Shown piece after piece: positions 28,711-36,429 of a DNA stretch of 64,000 nt. Each line of letters starts with the position of its first letter. Positions within the stretch are counted from its first letter, which is position 1. The DNA comes from Bacteroidia bacterium (GTDB lineage Bacteria > Bacteroidota > Bacteroidia > UKL13-3), in contig JAKLJI010000010.1 of NCBI GenBank assembly GCA_023151275.1, forward strand, positions 1 through 64,000, read 5' to 3'. The notes under the pieces were generated by a model. That model was not told where the DNA came from. It saw only the letters and a list, made by a program, of their open reading frames with translations, and ran no database searches. The position numbers and the translations under genes were made by a program.

Positions 28711-29213
28711 TGCCCGTAAATCAATTCAAGCCAGCACAACCAGGCTATTCCATTTCCAAAAACCAGCATGTTGTGGTAGCGATTTTCTTTGGGTTTACAG
28801 CGTTTGCGATGGAAAACAAATTCGTCGTAACAAATCAATGTTGTTGTAAACAAGGCCGATATTACAATTGGAATAAGGAAGAAAGACGGGGTTTTCGAAA
28901 GACTTGCCAGGCACATCAATACAAATAAACTTCCGCCTCCAAGTCCCAATGCATAAGCTTCTGCCAACCTTTCTTTTTCGGGAAGATGCAAGTTCAGTGG
29001 GTTTCTGTGGTAACGCCAATCCAACAAACCTCCAAGGGTTCCAATACCGCCACTCACTACCATCAACCAAACCTGAATTGGAAAAACTCCCCAATTTTTA
29101 TTGGTGAAAACCGGCAAATTGGGAAAAGAGAAATAAAACAAAAAGAAACCAATGGCTGGCAAAAAAAGAAGAACCAGTGAGCGGTAATTGCTGAAAGCCG
29201 AAACTTTCTTCAT
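28707..29213 (-). CDS. Small multi-span membrane protein of unknown function (module gene 1)
   Basis: 168 residues with about five membrane segments (LVLLFLPAIGFFLFYFSF, VWLMVVSGGIGTLGGLLDW, ALGLGGGSLFVLMCLASL, FFLIPIVISALFTTTLICY, MLVFGNGIAWLCWLELIYG) and a central cytoplasmic loop, RYHRNPLNLHLPEKERL. No known family was recognised. It begins 5 bases after the CoA-transferase gene and overlaps the next gene by four. Confidence 0.7.
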   Translation of the reverse strand: MKKVSAFSNYRSLVLLFLPAIGFFLFYFSFPNLPVFTNKNWGVFPIQVWLMVVSGGIGTLGGLLDWRYHRNPLNLHLPEKERLAEAYALGLGGGSLFVLMCLASLSKTPSFFLIPIVISALFTTTLICYDEFVFHRKRCKPKENRYHNMLVFGNGIAWLCWLELIYGQ

Positions 29214-29218
29214 GGCAC

Positions 29219-29872
29219 TTACAAAGCCATTTCAGGAATGTCGCCTTCTACAACTAAGCGACCTATGGTTTTTTCCTGAATGTATTCAACACTTACGCCG
29301 GGAGCACGTTCCAGCAGTACGAATCCGCGATGGTCAATATCAAAAACTCCTAATTCGGTTACTACCTTTTTAACGCAACCCAATCCAGTAATTGGCAGCG
29401 TGCATTTGCTAAGCAGTTTTGATTCTCCGGCTTTATTCACATGCTGCATGGCCACAATTATGTTTTTAGCTGAAGCTACTAAATCCATTGCTCCGCCCAT
29501 ACCTTTTACCATTTTACCTGGAATTTTCCAGTTGGCAATGTCTCCATTATCGGCCACTTCCATGGCGCCAAGTACGGTAAGGTCAACCCTGCCACTTCTG
29601 ATCATACCAAAGCTCATGGCCGAATCAAAAAATGAGGAACCTCTTAACGTTGTAACCGTTTGTTTGCCCGCATTGATTAAATCGGGGTCAACATCTTCCT
29701 CGTAAGGAAAAGGCCCAATACCTAATAAGCCATTTTCAGATTGAAGAATTACTTCAATGCCTTCAGGAACGTAGTTGGCCACCAAGGTAGGAATACCGAT
29801 TCCAAGATTTACGTAGTATCCGTCTTTAAGCTCTTTTGCGATGCGTTTTGCGATGCCGAATTTATCTAACAT
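29219..29872 (-). CDS. scoB: 3-oxoacid CoA-transferase subunit B
   Basis: 217 residues, standard size. YYVNLGIGIPTLVANYVPEG and the SENGLLGIG motif (catalytic Glu46, which forms the glutamyl-CoA intermediate) identify subunit B of succinyl-CoA:3-ketoacid-type CoA-transferases. It activates acetoacetate or related acids with CoA from succinyl-CoA. Subunit A is normally encoded immediately upstream but is absent: the AlkB-like gene is there, 31 bases away. Subunit A must be elsewhere. Confidence 0.93.
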   Translation of the reverse strand: MLDKFGIAKRIAKELKDGYYVNLGIGIPTLVANYVPEGIEVILQSENGLLGIGPFPYEEDVDPDLINAGKQTVTTLRGSSFFDSAMSFGMIRSGRVDLTVLGAMEVADNGDIANWKIPGKMVKGMGGAMDLVASAKNIIVAMQHVNKAGESKLLSKCTLPITGLGCVKKVVTELGVFDIDHRGFVLLERAPGVSVEYIQEKTIGRLVVEGDIPEMAL

Positions 29873-29903
29873 GTGACAAATGTATAAAATGTTTCAAGGT
29901 TTG

Positions 29904-30923
29904 TTATAGGGCTGCTTCGGGTATTCGTGGATTAATTACCTTAAACCAAAGTGGAGGTATTATGGCCAGGAAAAACAAGCCGGCATAGCCACTTGGCAAT
30001 TTATGCGATGAAGGATAGGTCTGCAAAGTATGGTAGGGCTTTGATGCATAGTAGTGATGGTCGGCATGCCGCGATAAATCAACCAACAGAAAGCGGCTGA
30101 TAAATCTGTCAGAATCCCAGGAATGAATTTCAGTAACACGGGTTTTCTCATCTCTGCGGAGGCCATAATGTTCAATATAATTCACGTATTCCAGCAAAAA
30201 AACAGCAACAAAACCTTGGAGCAAATAAGCCGTGGAAGCCAAGGCTCCTGACCAAACATACAAGGCAATTATTACAACCAAGTATGCGGCAAATTGCCTG
30301 ATTACGTAATGATTCAAGCTAAATTGCTGTTTTTTTGCCTGCATAAGTCGTTTGTTTTCCAGCTGAATTGCCCCGCGTAATTGACCGCCAACCGAGCGTA
30401 TTACAAAGGCATACAAGCTTTCATTACGGAGTGCAGAAGCCGAATCCCTAGTGGTACCTACCCATTTGTGATGGGCTCTAAGATGTTCAACAAAGAAGTA
30501 GGGATTCAATGCAGTGAATAAAAGATGCTTACCTAAAAACTGGTAGAAAGGGTTTTTGCGATGAACAAATTCATGTGCAACCACGGTAGCCGATGTACCA
30601 GAATTAAGACCTGTACTAAGAATTGCACCTGCCAAATGCACGCCTTCTAAAATGCCTTGGTCAATTCCTCTAAAAAGGGTGAACAAGGAAAGCCATTGCA
30701 AGGGAATATGAACCAGAAGAATTAAAGTGGGGAAGGGGTCGCTTTTGGAGCTATGTTCATTGCCGCTTAGTTGTGGAGCTACCCATTCAAGAATGGCTAA
30801 AAATCCAAGTGAATAGAACAGGTTTGACCAAGCCCAAACTCCTCCTTTAAGGTTGCCATAAATTGCGAGTAAGGCAGGCGTATAGCTGAGAATATAGAAC
30901 AGGTTTCTGAAAAAGGGCTTCAT
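29904..30923 (-). CDS. AlkB-type non-heme diiron integral membrane hydroxylase
   Basis: 339 residues with several membrane spans and all His boxes of the AlkB family: HEFVH (117-121), EHLRAHH (146-152), NYIEHYG (248-254, the AlkB signature) and RHADHH (285-290). Characterised relatives are alkane 1-monooxygenases or fatty-acid hydroxylases/desaturases that use a rubredoxin or similar donor. No rubredoxin is visible nearby, so the substrate is uncertain. ATGA overlap with the HdeD-like gene upstream. Confidence 0.88.
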   Translation of the reverse strand: MKPFFRNLFYILSYTPALLAIYGNLKGGVWAWSNLFYSLGFLAILEWVAPQLSGNEHSSKSDPFPTLILLVHIPLQWLSLFTLFRGIDQGILEGVHLAGAILSTGLNSGTSATVVAHEFVHRKNPFYQFLGKHLLFTALNPYFFVEHLRAHHKWVGTTRDSASALRNESLYAFVIRSVGGQLRGAIQLENKRLMQAKKQQFSLNHYVIRQFAAYLVVIIALYVWSGALASTAYLLQGFVAVFLLEYVNYIEHYGLRRDEKTRVTEIHSWDSDRFISRFLLVDLSRHADHHYYASKPYHTLQTYPSSHKLPSGYAGLFFLAIIPPLWFKVINPRIPEAAL

Positions 30924-31468
30924 GATTCAGTTTCCGGTTTGATTTCTTTTTTGCTGGATTTTATCAAAAATGCCGTGTAAACAAGGAATAAACCCAGTAA
31001 AAGCGTGTAAAGGCCCACTATAACGGTTAGGAATTTTGCAGGGAATGGATTGAAGATGATGAGTAGTCCAAAAGACAAAGAAACAATGCCATTGATGATA
31101 AGAACCATGCGGTAAGGTTTCAAGTAAATTGCACTTAAGAAGGTGCCAAGAGCCATTAAACTTGCAAATGCACCAATAATATTTGTGTAGATATCGGTGG
31201 CCTGCTCCACCTTAACTAAAATTAAGGTTCCCAAACCCAAGTCAAACAAGGCCCAAATCCAACCCAGAAACCAGGTTTCGGAGGTTTTTCTGAGCAAAAA
31301 AGAGATGCTTACATACAAAAATCCGGTAGCCAAAAAGAGGAATCCCAGGTAAAACATGGCGCTGTATAAGTTGTCCTGCTGCATGAAAAGTGCCAGTAAA
31401 CCAAACAATAAGAATAGAAGTCCGTGTATGATTAGACCCCTGAATACGCTTGTACGAATTGAATCCAT
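30920..31468 (-). CDS. HdeD/DUF308-like membrane protein
   Basis: 182 residues with six hydrophobic segments in three hairpin pairs (GLLFLLFGLLALFM, FYLGFLFLATGFLYVSISFLL, IWALFDLGLGTLILV, IIGAFASLMALGTFL, MVLIINGIVSLSFGLLII, VIVGLYTLLLGLFLVY), typical of HdeD/DUF308. In E. coli HdeD belongs to the acid-resistance island; most relatives are uncharacterised. The first gene of the minus-strand run ending at 26581. Confidence 0.8.
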   Translation of the reverse strand: MDSIRTSVFRGLIIHGLLFLLFGLLALFMQQDNLYSAMFYLGFLFLATGFLYVSISFLLRKTSETWFLGWIWALFDLGLGTLILVKVEQATDIYTNIIGAFASLMALGTFLSAIYLKPYRMVLIINGIVSLSFGLLIIFNPFPAKFLTVIVGLYTLLLGLFLVYTAFLIKSSKKEIKPETES

Positions 31469-31537
31469 GTGGAAACTTAATCTTTTTCTAAAATAAAATA
31501 AATAATAAAGTGAATTTGAAATGTTGATGGCACGGAA

Positions 31538-31567
31538 TTTGATTTTTGGTCATTATTCTTAAATTCG
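31538..31567 (+). promoter_or_regulatory. Bacteroidota-type promoter of WG-repeat gene
   Basis: TTTG at 31538-31541, an 18-base spacer, then TAAATTCG at 31560-31567, close to the TTTG/TAnnTTTG consensus. It lies 7 bases before ATG 31575, so the transcript would have almost no leader. Confidence 0.55.
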
Positions 31568-31574
31568 CCAATCA

Positions 31575-32000
31575 ATGAAAAAGCTATTGCTCTTTATGGT
31601 CCTGCTATCTGCTTTTGGCTTGCAGGATGTATATGCACAAAAACGTGTAGGTGGAAAAATGCTGAAAGGTTACGATGTGATTTATCCGTTTAAGAACGGA
31701 AGAGCAAAGGTAATCAAGAATGGCAAGATGGGTTTTATAGACATGCAGGGTGAGGAAATCATCAAGCCTGAATTTGATAATATTATGCCCTTTGAGAAAG
31801 GTGTTGCCCGCGTGGAGAAAGGCCTTTTGCTTGGGTTGATAAACGAGCAGGGTGAGATTTTGTTAGACCCGATTTATGAGTCGATAACTGCTCAAAAGGA
31901 CAACCTGTTTATTACATCACGCAAGGGAAAACGAGGTTTGGTGAAAATTACAGGTACCACTCCTGATGATGTAGAATACATCGTTGATATTCGCGATTAA
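31575..32000 (+). CDS. Secreted WG-repeat protein
   Basis: 141 residues. An N-terminal signal peptide (LLLFMVLLSAFGLQDVYA, cut near AQK) is followed by three WG-type repeats with the G-x-I/F-D/N-x-x-G-x-E/I pattern: KNGKMGFIDMQGEEIIKPEFDNI, EKGLLLGLINEQGEILLDPIYESI, and RKGKRGLVKITG. WG repeats form extended beta units of unknown function and are common in exported Bacteroidota proteins. Monocistronic, divergent from the HdeD gene. Confidence 0.85.
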   Translation: MKKLLLFMVLLSAFGLQDVYAQKRVGGKMLKGYDVIYPFKNGRAKVIKNGKMGFIDMQGEEIIKPEFDNIMPFEKGVARVEKGLLLGLINEQGEILLDPIYESITAQKDNLFITSRKGKRGLVKITGTTPDDVEYIVDIRD

Positions 32001-32402
32001 GCAACCTTTTTCCGGCCGGTTGGTATTGAACATTAGATTGTTTCCTGGCGTATCTTGTTGATTGCAATCACTTTAACGGTTGAGATTTTCGTGGGTTCTA
32101 CTTGGAGTCGCTTCAGATGATTCCTAATCAATCCATTTTGCTCCTCAAATTGGTTGCGGAAACTAGTTCTTAATCCCCTTGCCTTTGAATAGGTGCGGTT
32201 TTCATCTTTACTTCCAGCAATTCGGGCTTGCTTATTAGGTTCCCTTCACTAAAGTAAACGTGATTTTTTGTTGAACTTTTGGAGGGAAAATTTTGCGTGC
32301 TTTTAGGTAAATCAAGGCCTGAGGAAACATTTTATTTGCAACAATCCTGTATATTGCGGCTTAACAGGAAACATAGGGCTAATGCCCTGAAATTAGAAAA
32401 CT
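32001..32402. other. Intergenic stretch before rmlA
   Basis: About 400 AT-rich bases. No convincing gene or RNA was recognised. A -7-like TATATTGC at 32350-32357 could belong to the rmlA promoter, but no -33 element lies at the right distance. Confidence 0.4.
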
Positions 32403-33263
32403 ATGAAAGGAATTATTCTTGCCGGTGGAAGCGGCACCCGGCTCCACCCCCTCACCATAGCTGTAAGTAAACAGTTGATGCCGGTTTACGATAAGCCCAT
32501 GATTTATTATCCGCTTTCAACCTTGTTGCTTGCCGGAATTCGTGAGATACTTATCATTACTACCCCACATGATGCTGAAGGATTCAGAAAATTATTGGGA
32601 GATGGTTCTCAGATTGGTTGCCGATTTGAATATGCTGTTCAACCTTCACCTGATGGACTTGCACAAGCTTTCATCATTGGTAAAGAGTTCATTGGTAACG
32701 ATAAAGTAGCCTTGGTTTTGGGCGATAATATTTTCTTCAGCGCAGGCTTGAGTTCTTTGCTACAATCCAATAACAATCCGGATGGGGGAGTTGTATTTGC
32801 CTATCATGTAAGCGACCCTGAACGTTACGGCGTTGTTGAGTTTGATGGAAATATGAAGGCCATCAGCATTGAAGAAAAACCTGCAAAACCAAAATCAAAT
32901 TATGCAGTTCCCGGTTTGTATTTTTACGACAATGAAGTGGTGAAAATTGCATCAGAAATAAAACCATCGCCGCGCGGGGAACTTGAGATTACCGATATTA
33001 ACCGTGTTTACCTGGAGCAAGGAAAACTAAAAGTAGGTGTGCTTCAGCGTGGAACCGCCTGGTTAGATACCGGCACCTTTGAATCATTAATGCAGGCTGG
33101 TCAGTTTGTTCAGGTGGTAGAAGAACGCCAGGGATTGAAAATTGGTTGCATTGAAGAAGTGGCCTACCGCATGGGATTTTTAGATGCTGCCGGTTTGGAG
33201 CGAGAAGCTCAAAAGACACTTAAAAGCGGGTATGGTAAATACCTTATGGGATTGTTGAAATAA
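32403..33263 (+). CDS. rmlA: Glucose-1-phosphate thymidylyltransferase
   Basis: 286 residues, normal length. [18 protein letters not shown] is the nucleotide-binding start, [18 protein letters not shown] follows, and VLGDNIF and [15 protein letters not shown] complete the RmlA pattern. It makes dTDP-glucose from dTTP and glucose-1-phosphate, the first step towards dTDP-rhamnose and related sugars. rmlB, rmlC and rmlD are not adjacent. It is followed by the isomerase and phosphatase genes in the same direction. Confidence 0.96.
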   Translation: MKGIILAGGSGTRLHPLTIAVSKQLMPVYDKPMIYYPLSTLLLAGIREILIITTPHDAEGFRKLLGDGSQIGCRFEYAVQPSPDGLAQAFIIGKEFIGNDKVALVLGDNIFFSAGLSSLLQSNNNPDGGVVFAYHVSDPERYGVVEFDGNMKAISIEEKPAKPKSNYAVPGLYFYDNEVVKIASEIKPSPRGELEITDINRVYLEQGKLKVGVLQRGTAWLDTGTFESLMQAGQFVQVVEERQGLKIGCIEEVAYRMGFLDAAGLEREAQKTLKSGYGKYLMGLLK

Positions 33264-33295
33264 AAATTAAAGGAAGCAAGTTAAATCGAATAAAT

Positions 33296-34273
33296 ATGAC
33301 AGAACAACACGAAGCTTTGCGCAAGTTTGCCTATCAAATAAACTATGCCATTGAAAACTATAAGCCACATGGCCTTTCCGCCTCTTCATTTTCCAATGTG
33401 CTGATTGGCGGATTGGGAGGAAGTGGAATCGGAGGTCGTTTGGTAAAGACCATCTTCAACGATGAATTTCCAATTCCTGTTGAAGTGGTTGCCGATTATA
33501 CCTTACCTGCCTATGTAAATAGCCAAACTTTGGTTATTCTGGGTTCTTATTCAGGCAATACCGAAGAAACATTAACCATGTTTGAAGAAGTTCAAAAACG
33601 TGGTAGTCAAATGTTGATTTTGACCTCCGGTGGTAAATTGGGTGAGTGGGCCAAATCAAATAACCTCACAACCTACAACCTGATTCCGGGTTTCCAACCT
33701 CGTATGGCTTTGGGCTTTTCATTAACTTACCTGGTTCAGATTTTTGCAGAGTTGAATGGAAGTTCAAGAACAGAAGAACTGAAAAAAATCAGTGGTCTTT
33801 TTGAAGAAACCGGAAGTTACGAAGCAGATGCAACAGAAATGTTTGAGCAAATCAAGCATAAATCAAAATCCAAATTTGTTGTGCTGGCTGATGCTGCTTT
33901 GGAAGCAGTTGCAACCCGATTTGCTCAACAGATTCAGGAAAATGCCAAGTTGGAATGTTTTACGCATACCTTGCCTGAGCACAACCACAATGTAATTGAA
34001 AGCTATTACGGAACACTTGATTCAGTATTCTTCTTTTTGAACTCAAATGCCAATCCTCGTGTGGCTGCCCGTTTTGAATTCCTGGGCAATTTATTGGCAG
34101 TTGAAAACCATAAAGTTATTGAACTCGGCGTTGAAAACTTGACCCTTGCAGGTGTTTATCAAATGATTCACCGTTTGGATTGGTTGAGCTTGTACGTTGC
34201 CGATTACCGTAGGGTTGATTCGCTGAACGTACCCAATATTGCTTCATTGAAAGAATTTTTAGCAAACGTATAA
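33296..34273 (+). CDS. SIS-domain phosphoglucose/phosphomannose isomerase family protein
   Basis: 325 residues. The N-terminal SIS domain has LIGGLGGSGIGGRLVK near 37-52 and LGSYSGNTEETL near 82-93. The C-terminal half has LPEHNHNVIESY, with the conserved Glu-His, and a SIS-like fold. This layout is that of the bifunctional phosphoglucose/phosphomannose isomerases (PGI/PMI), which interconvert glucose-6-P, fructose-6-P and mannose-6-P. Here it may feed sugar-nucleotide synthesis next to rmlA. 32 bases after rmlA; its stop is directly followed by the TTG of the next gene. Confidence 0.85.
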   Translation: MTEQHEALRKFAYQINYAIENYKPHGLSASSFSNVLIGGLGGSGIGGRLVKTIFNDEFPIPVEVVADYTLPAYVNSQTLVILGSYSGNTEETLTMFEEVQKRGSQMLILTSGGKLGEWAKSNNLTTYNLIPGFQPRMALGFSLTYLVQIFAELNGSSRTEELKKISGLFEETGSYEADATEMFEQIKHKSKSKFVVLADAALEAVATRFAQQIQENAKLECFTHTLPEHNHNVIESYYGTLDSVFFFLNSNANPRVAARFEFLGNLLAVENHKVIELGVENLTLAGVYQMIHRLDWLSLYVADYRRVDSLNVPNIASLKEFLANV

Positions 34274-35035
34274 TTGGGCTTTTTTAATTCAATTTTCGGC
34301 AGCCGCAAGGAACAAAGTTCCGAACCTACAGGGCCATTTGTCAATCCGGTTCAGGTGGAGTTTCATTCCCACCTGATACCCGGAGTTGATGATGGAGTGG
34401 AGACTTTTGAGCAGAGTTTAGAAATCCTGGAAAACTTCCATAAAATGGGAATGCGTAAGGTGATTACCACCCCGCATATCATGAGTGATTTCTATAAGAA
34501 TGGGCCAGAAAACCTAATTCCTTTGCGGGATGAATTGCGATTAAAGCTGAAGGAAAAAGGCATTGATTTGGAGCTAGAGGTTGCTGCCGAATACATGGTT
34601 GATGATGGTTTCCAGGATAAAATTGCAGCGGGAAATTTATTGACATTCGGACCCAAAAAGAGGCATATTCTTATTGAATTGCCTTTTATGGAAGAGCCGC
34701 GCAACTTCAAGCAAAGTATTTTTGAATTGCAGGTAAATGGCTATCAAGTCATACTTGCACATCCCGAGCGCTATCCCTACATGGGTATGCAACGTGAGCG
34801 TTTTTTGGAGCTAAAAGACCAGGGAGTTTTGTTTCAAATGAACATGTTGTCACTTTTGGGTTACTATTCCAAAGGCGTTATGGAAACGGCTCAATACCTG
34901 GTTGAAAAAGGAATGGTTGATTTGGTGGGTTCAGACACACACCATATTCGACATTTTGCACTGCTTCCCGAGGTGCATCAAAACCGCTGGTACCATAAGG
35001 TGTGCCAGGCCGACCTAATAAACAATATATTATGA
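34274..35035 (+). CDS. CpsB/CapC-type PHP tyrosine phosphatase
   Basis: 253 residues. PHP-fold metal motifs: EFHSHLIPGVDDG (His31, His33), TTPHIM (His68), HPERY near 162 and GSDTHH near 221. Related Mn-dependent protein-tyrosine phosphatases control polysaccharide export by dephosphorylating a tyrosine kinase. The start is a TTG immediately after the isomerase stop; the next ATG would remove the HSH motif, so TTG is required. The neighbours support a role in capsule or exopolysaccharide control; no BY-kinase is in the window. Confidence 0.88.
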   Translation: MGFFNSIFGSRKEQSSEPTGPFVNPVQVEFHSHLIPGVDDGVETFEQSLEILENFHKMGMRKVITTPHIMSDFYKNGPENLIPLRDELRLKLKEKGIDLELEVAAEYMVDDGFQDKIAAGNLLTFGPKKRHILIELPFMEEPRNFKQSIFELQVNGYQVILAHPERYPYMGMQRERFLELKDQGVLFQMNMLSLLGYYSKGVMETAQYLVEKGMVDLVGSDTHHIRHFALLPEVHQNRWYHKVCQADLINNIL

Positions 35036-35046
35036 TTCTTCGGACC

Positions 35047-35054
35047 TAATTTCG
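35047..35054 (+). promoter_or_regulatory. -7-like box before hydrolase-fold gene
   Basis: TAATTTCG, one mismatch from TAnnTTTG, ending 4 bases before ATG 35059. No clear -33 element was found. Confidence 0.35.
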
Positions 35055-35058
35055 TCCT

Positions 35059-36390
35059 ATGCGTAATTTGATTCTCGTACTGGTTGCCTTTACTTTTTTC
35101 GGATTTGAAAGTTTTGCTCAGCGAAACCTGAGAGGAAAAGCGGAAGCCGATTCCTGCATTGCCCTTTTTTTACGTGGCGATTTTAAAGGCCTAAATTCTC
35201 GCTTTGATACGGCCTACCGCTCTTATTACAGCAAGGAAGTTCTGGAGAAAGATTGGAAAGAATTAACAGGAACTTACGGTTCTTATGCTTCACACCGTTT
35301 GGAGCGCTTGGAATCGTATGGCCCAATTACGTTGGTTGGTAATTACCTCAAGTTAGACTATTTGCCATTTCTGATGAATTTAAGTTTCAATCAGGAATGG
35401 AAACTGGTGCACCTCAGTTTTATGCCAACACACAAAACGTATGTAGCTCCCGACTATGTAAATCCGGCCAACTTTGAAGAGTTTGGATTGATGCTCAATA
35501 CCCGGCATTTAATTGCCAATCAAGCCGTAATAAGCGTTCCAAGTGGAAAAGGACCTTTTCCTACCGTTTTTATTGTGGGAGATGCCGGCCCAACAGATCG
35601 TGACAATAGCTTTGAAAACAACAAGCCCTACAAAGACTTGGCTGGTGCATTGGCATCCAATGGTTTTGTGGTTTTCAGAATGGACAAGCGCGGGGTTGGA
35701 AATGGGTTGATGATGCAAAAAGCCCAAATGGCTTACGAGTCGTTTACGTGCAGAGAAGATTACCTGGACGATTTGTATTATGCCTATGATAGCTTAATGA
35801 AAATGCCTTTTGTAGATAAAGACAAGTTGTTTGTTTTAGGGCATGGACAAGGCGGAATTCTCGCCCCATTGGTTTTCAAAGAAAAACCGGGCTTTAAAGG
35901 AGCTATCATGTTGGGTGTAAATCACAAAACCACGCTCGAAACCATGATTGACCAATACAACTACCTCATGAAAGTAACACCGGGTTATCAGGTTACCTAT
36001 GAAATGCAAATCAACAGGGCCAAAAAAGCCATGGATAAAAAGCTGAAGCCATTAACACCCCATGAAGAAATGCCTTACGATATTCCGGCTACCTATTGGA
36101 TTTGGTTGAATAATTATCCGCATGTGAAAATGGCGGCAAAAAGCAATCAGGCTTATTTGTTTTTGCAGGGAGGAAGAGACTATCAAACCAGACCGGAAAA
36201 TCTGGAGCTTTGGAAAAAGAGTATGGCAAAGAAGAAAAATGCCGAGTATAAATTGTATCCAAAGTTAAATCACCAGTTTGAGGAGGGAGATGCAGAAAGT
36301 ACTTATTCCGAGTATTTTATCACCACAAACCTTCCGGCTTACCTCATGACAGATATTGTAGATTGGTTAAAACGGCAATCAGGTAATTAA
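35059..36390 (+). CDS. Exported alpha/beta-hydrolase-fold protein lacking the nucleophile Ser
   Basis: 443 residues. A signal peptide (LILVLVAFTFFGFESFA, cut before QRN) is followed by a DUF3887-like N-terminal domain (about 30-120) and an alpha/beta-hydrolase domain. The nucleophile elbow reads LGHGQGG, with Gly at position 263 where hydrolases have Ser (GHSxGG). Asp374 (GGRDYQT) and His405 (LNHQFEEG), the other triad residues, are present. Probably periplasmic. Either it is a non-catalytic binding protein or it uses another mechanism. Monocistronic, 23 bases after the phosphatase gene, with a -7-like box of its own. Confidence 0.8.
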   Translation: MRNLILVLVAFTFFGFESFAQRNLRGKAEADSCIALFLRGDFKGLNSRFDTAYRSYYSKEVLEKDWKELTGTYGSYASHRLERLESYGPITLVGNYLKLDYLPFLMNLSFNQEWKLVHLSFMPTHKTYVAPDYVNPANFEEFGLMLNTRHLIANQAVISVPSGKGPFPTVFIVGDAGPTDRDNSFENNKPYKDLAGALASNGFVVFRMDKRGVGNGLMMQKAQMAYESFTCREDYLDDLYYAYDSLMKMPFVDKDKLFVLGHGQGGILAPLVFKEKPGFKGAIMLGVNHKTTLETMIDQYNYLMKVTPGYQVTYEMQINRAKKAMDKKLKPLTPHEEMPYDIPATYWIWLNNYPHVKMAAKSNQAYLFLQGGRDYQTRPENLELWKKSMAKKKNAEYKLYPKLNHQFEEGDAESTYSEYFITTNLPAYLMTDIVDWLKRQSGN

Positions 36391-36429
36391 TTTGGGAGAT
36401 CGTAATCCTTTGCCTAGTTTTACCTATTC

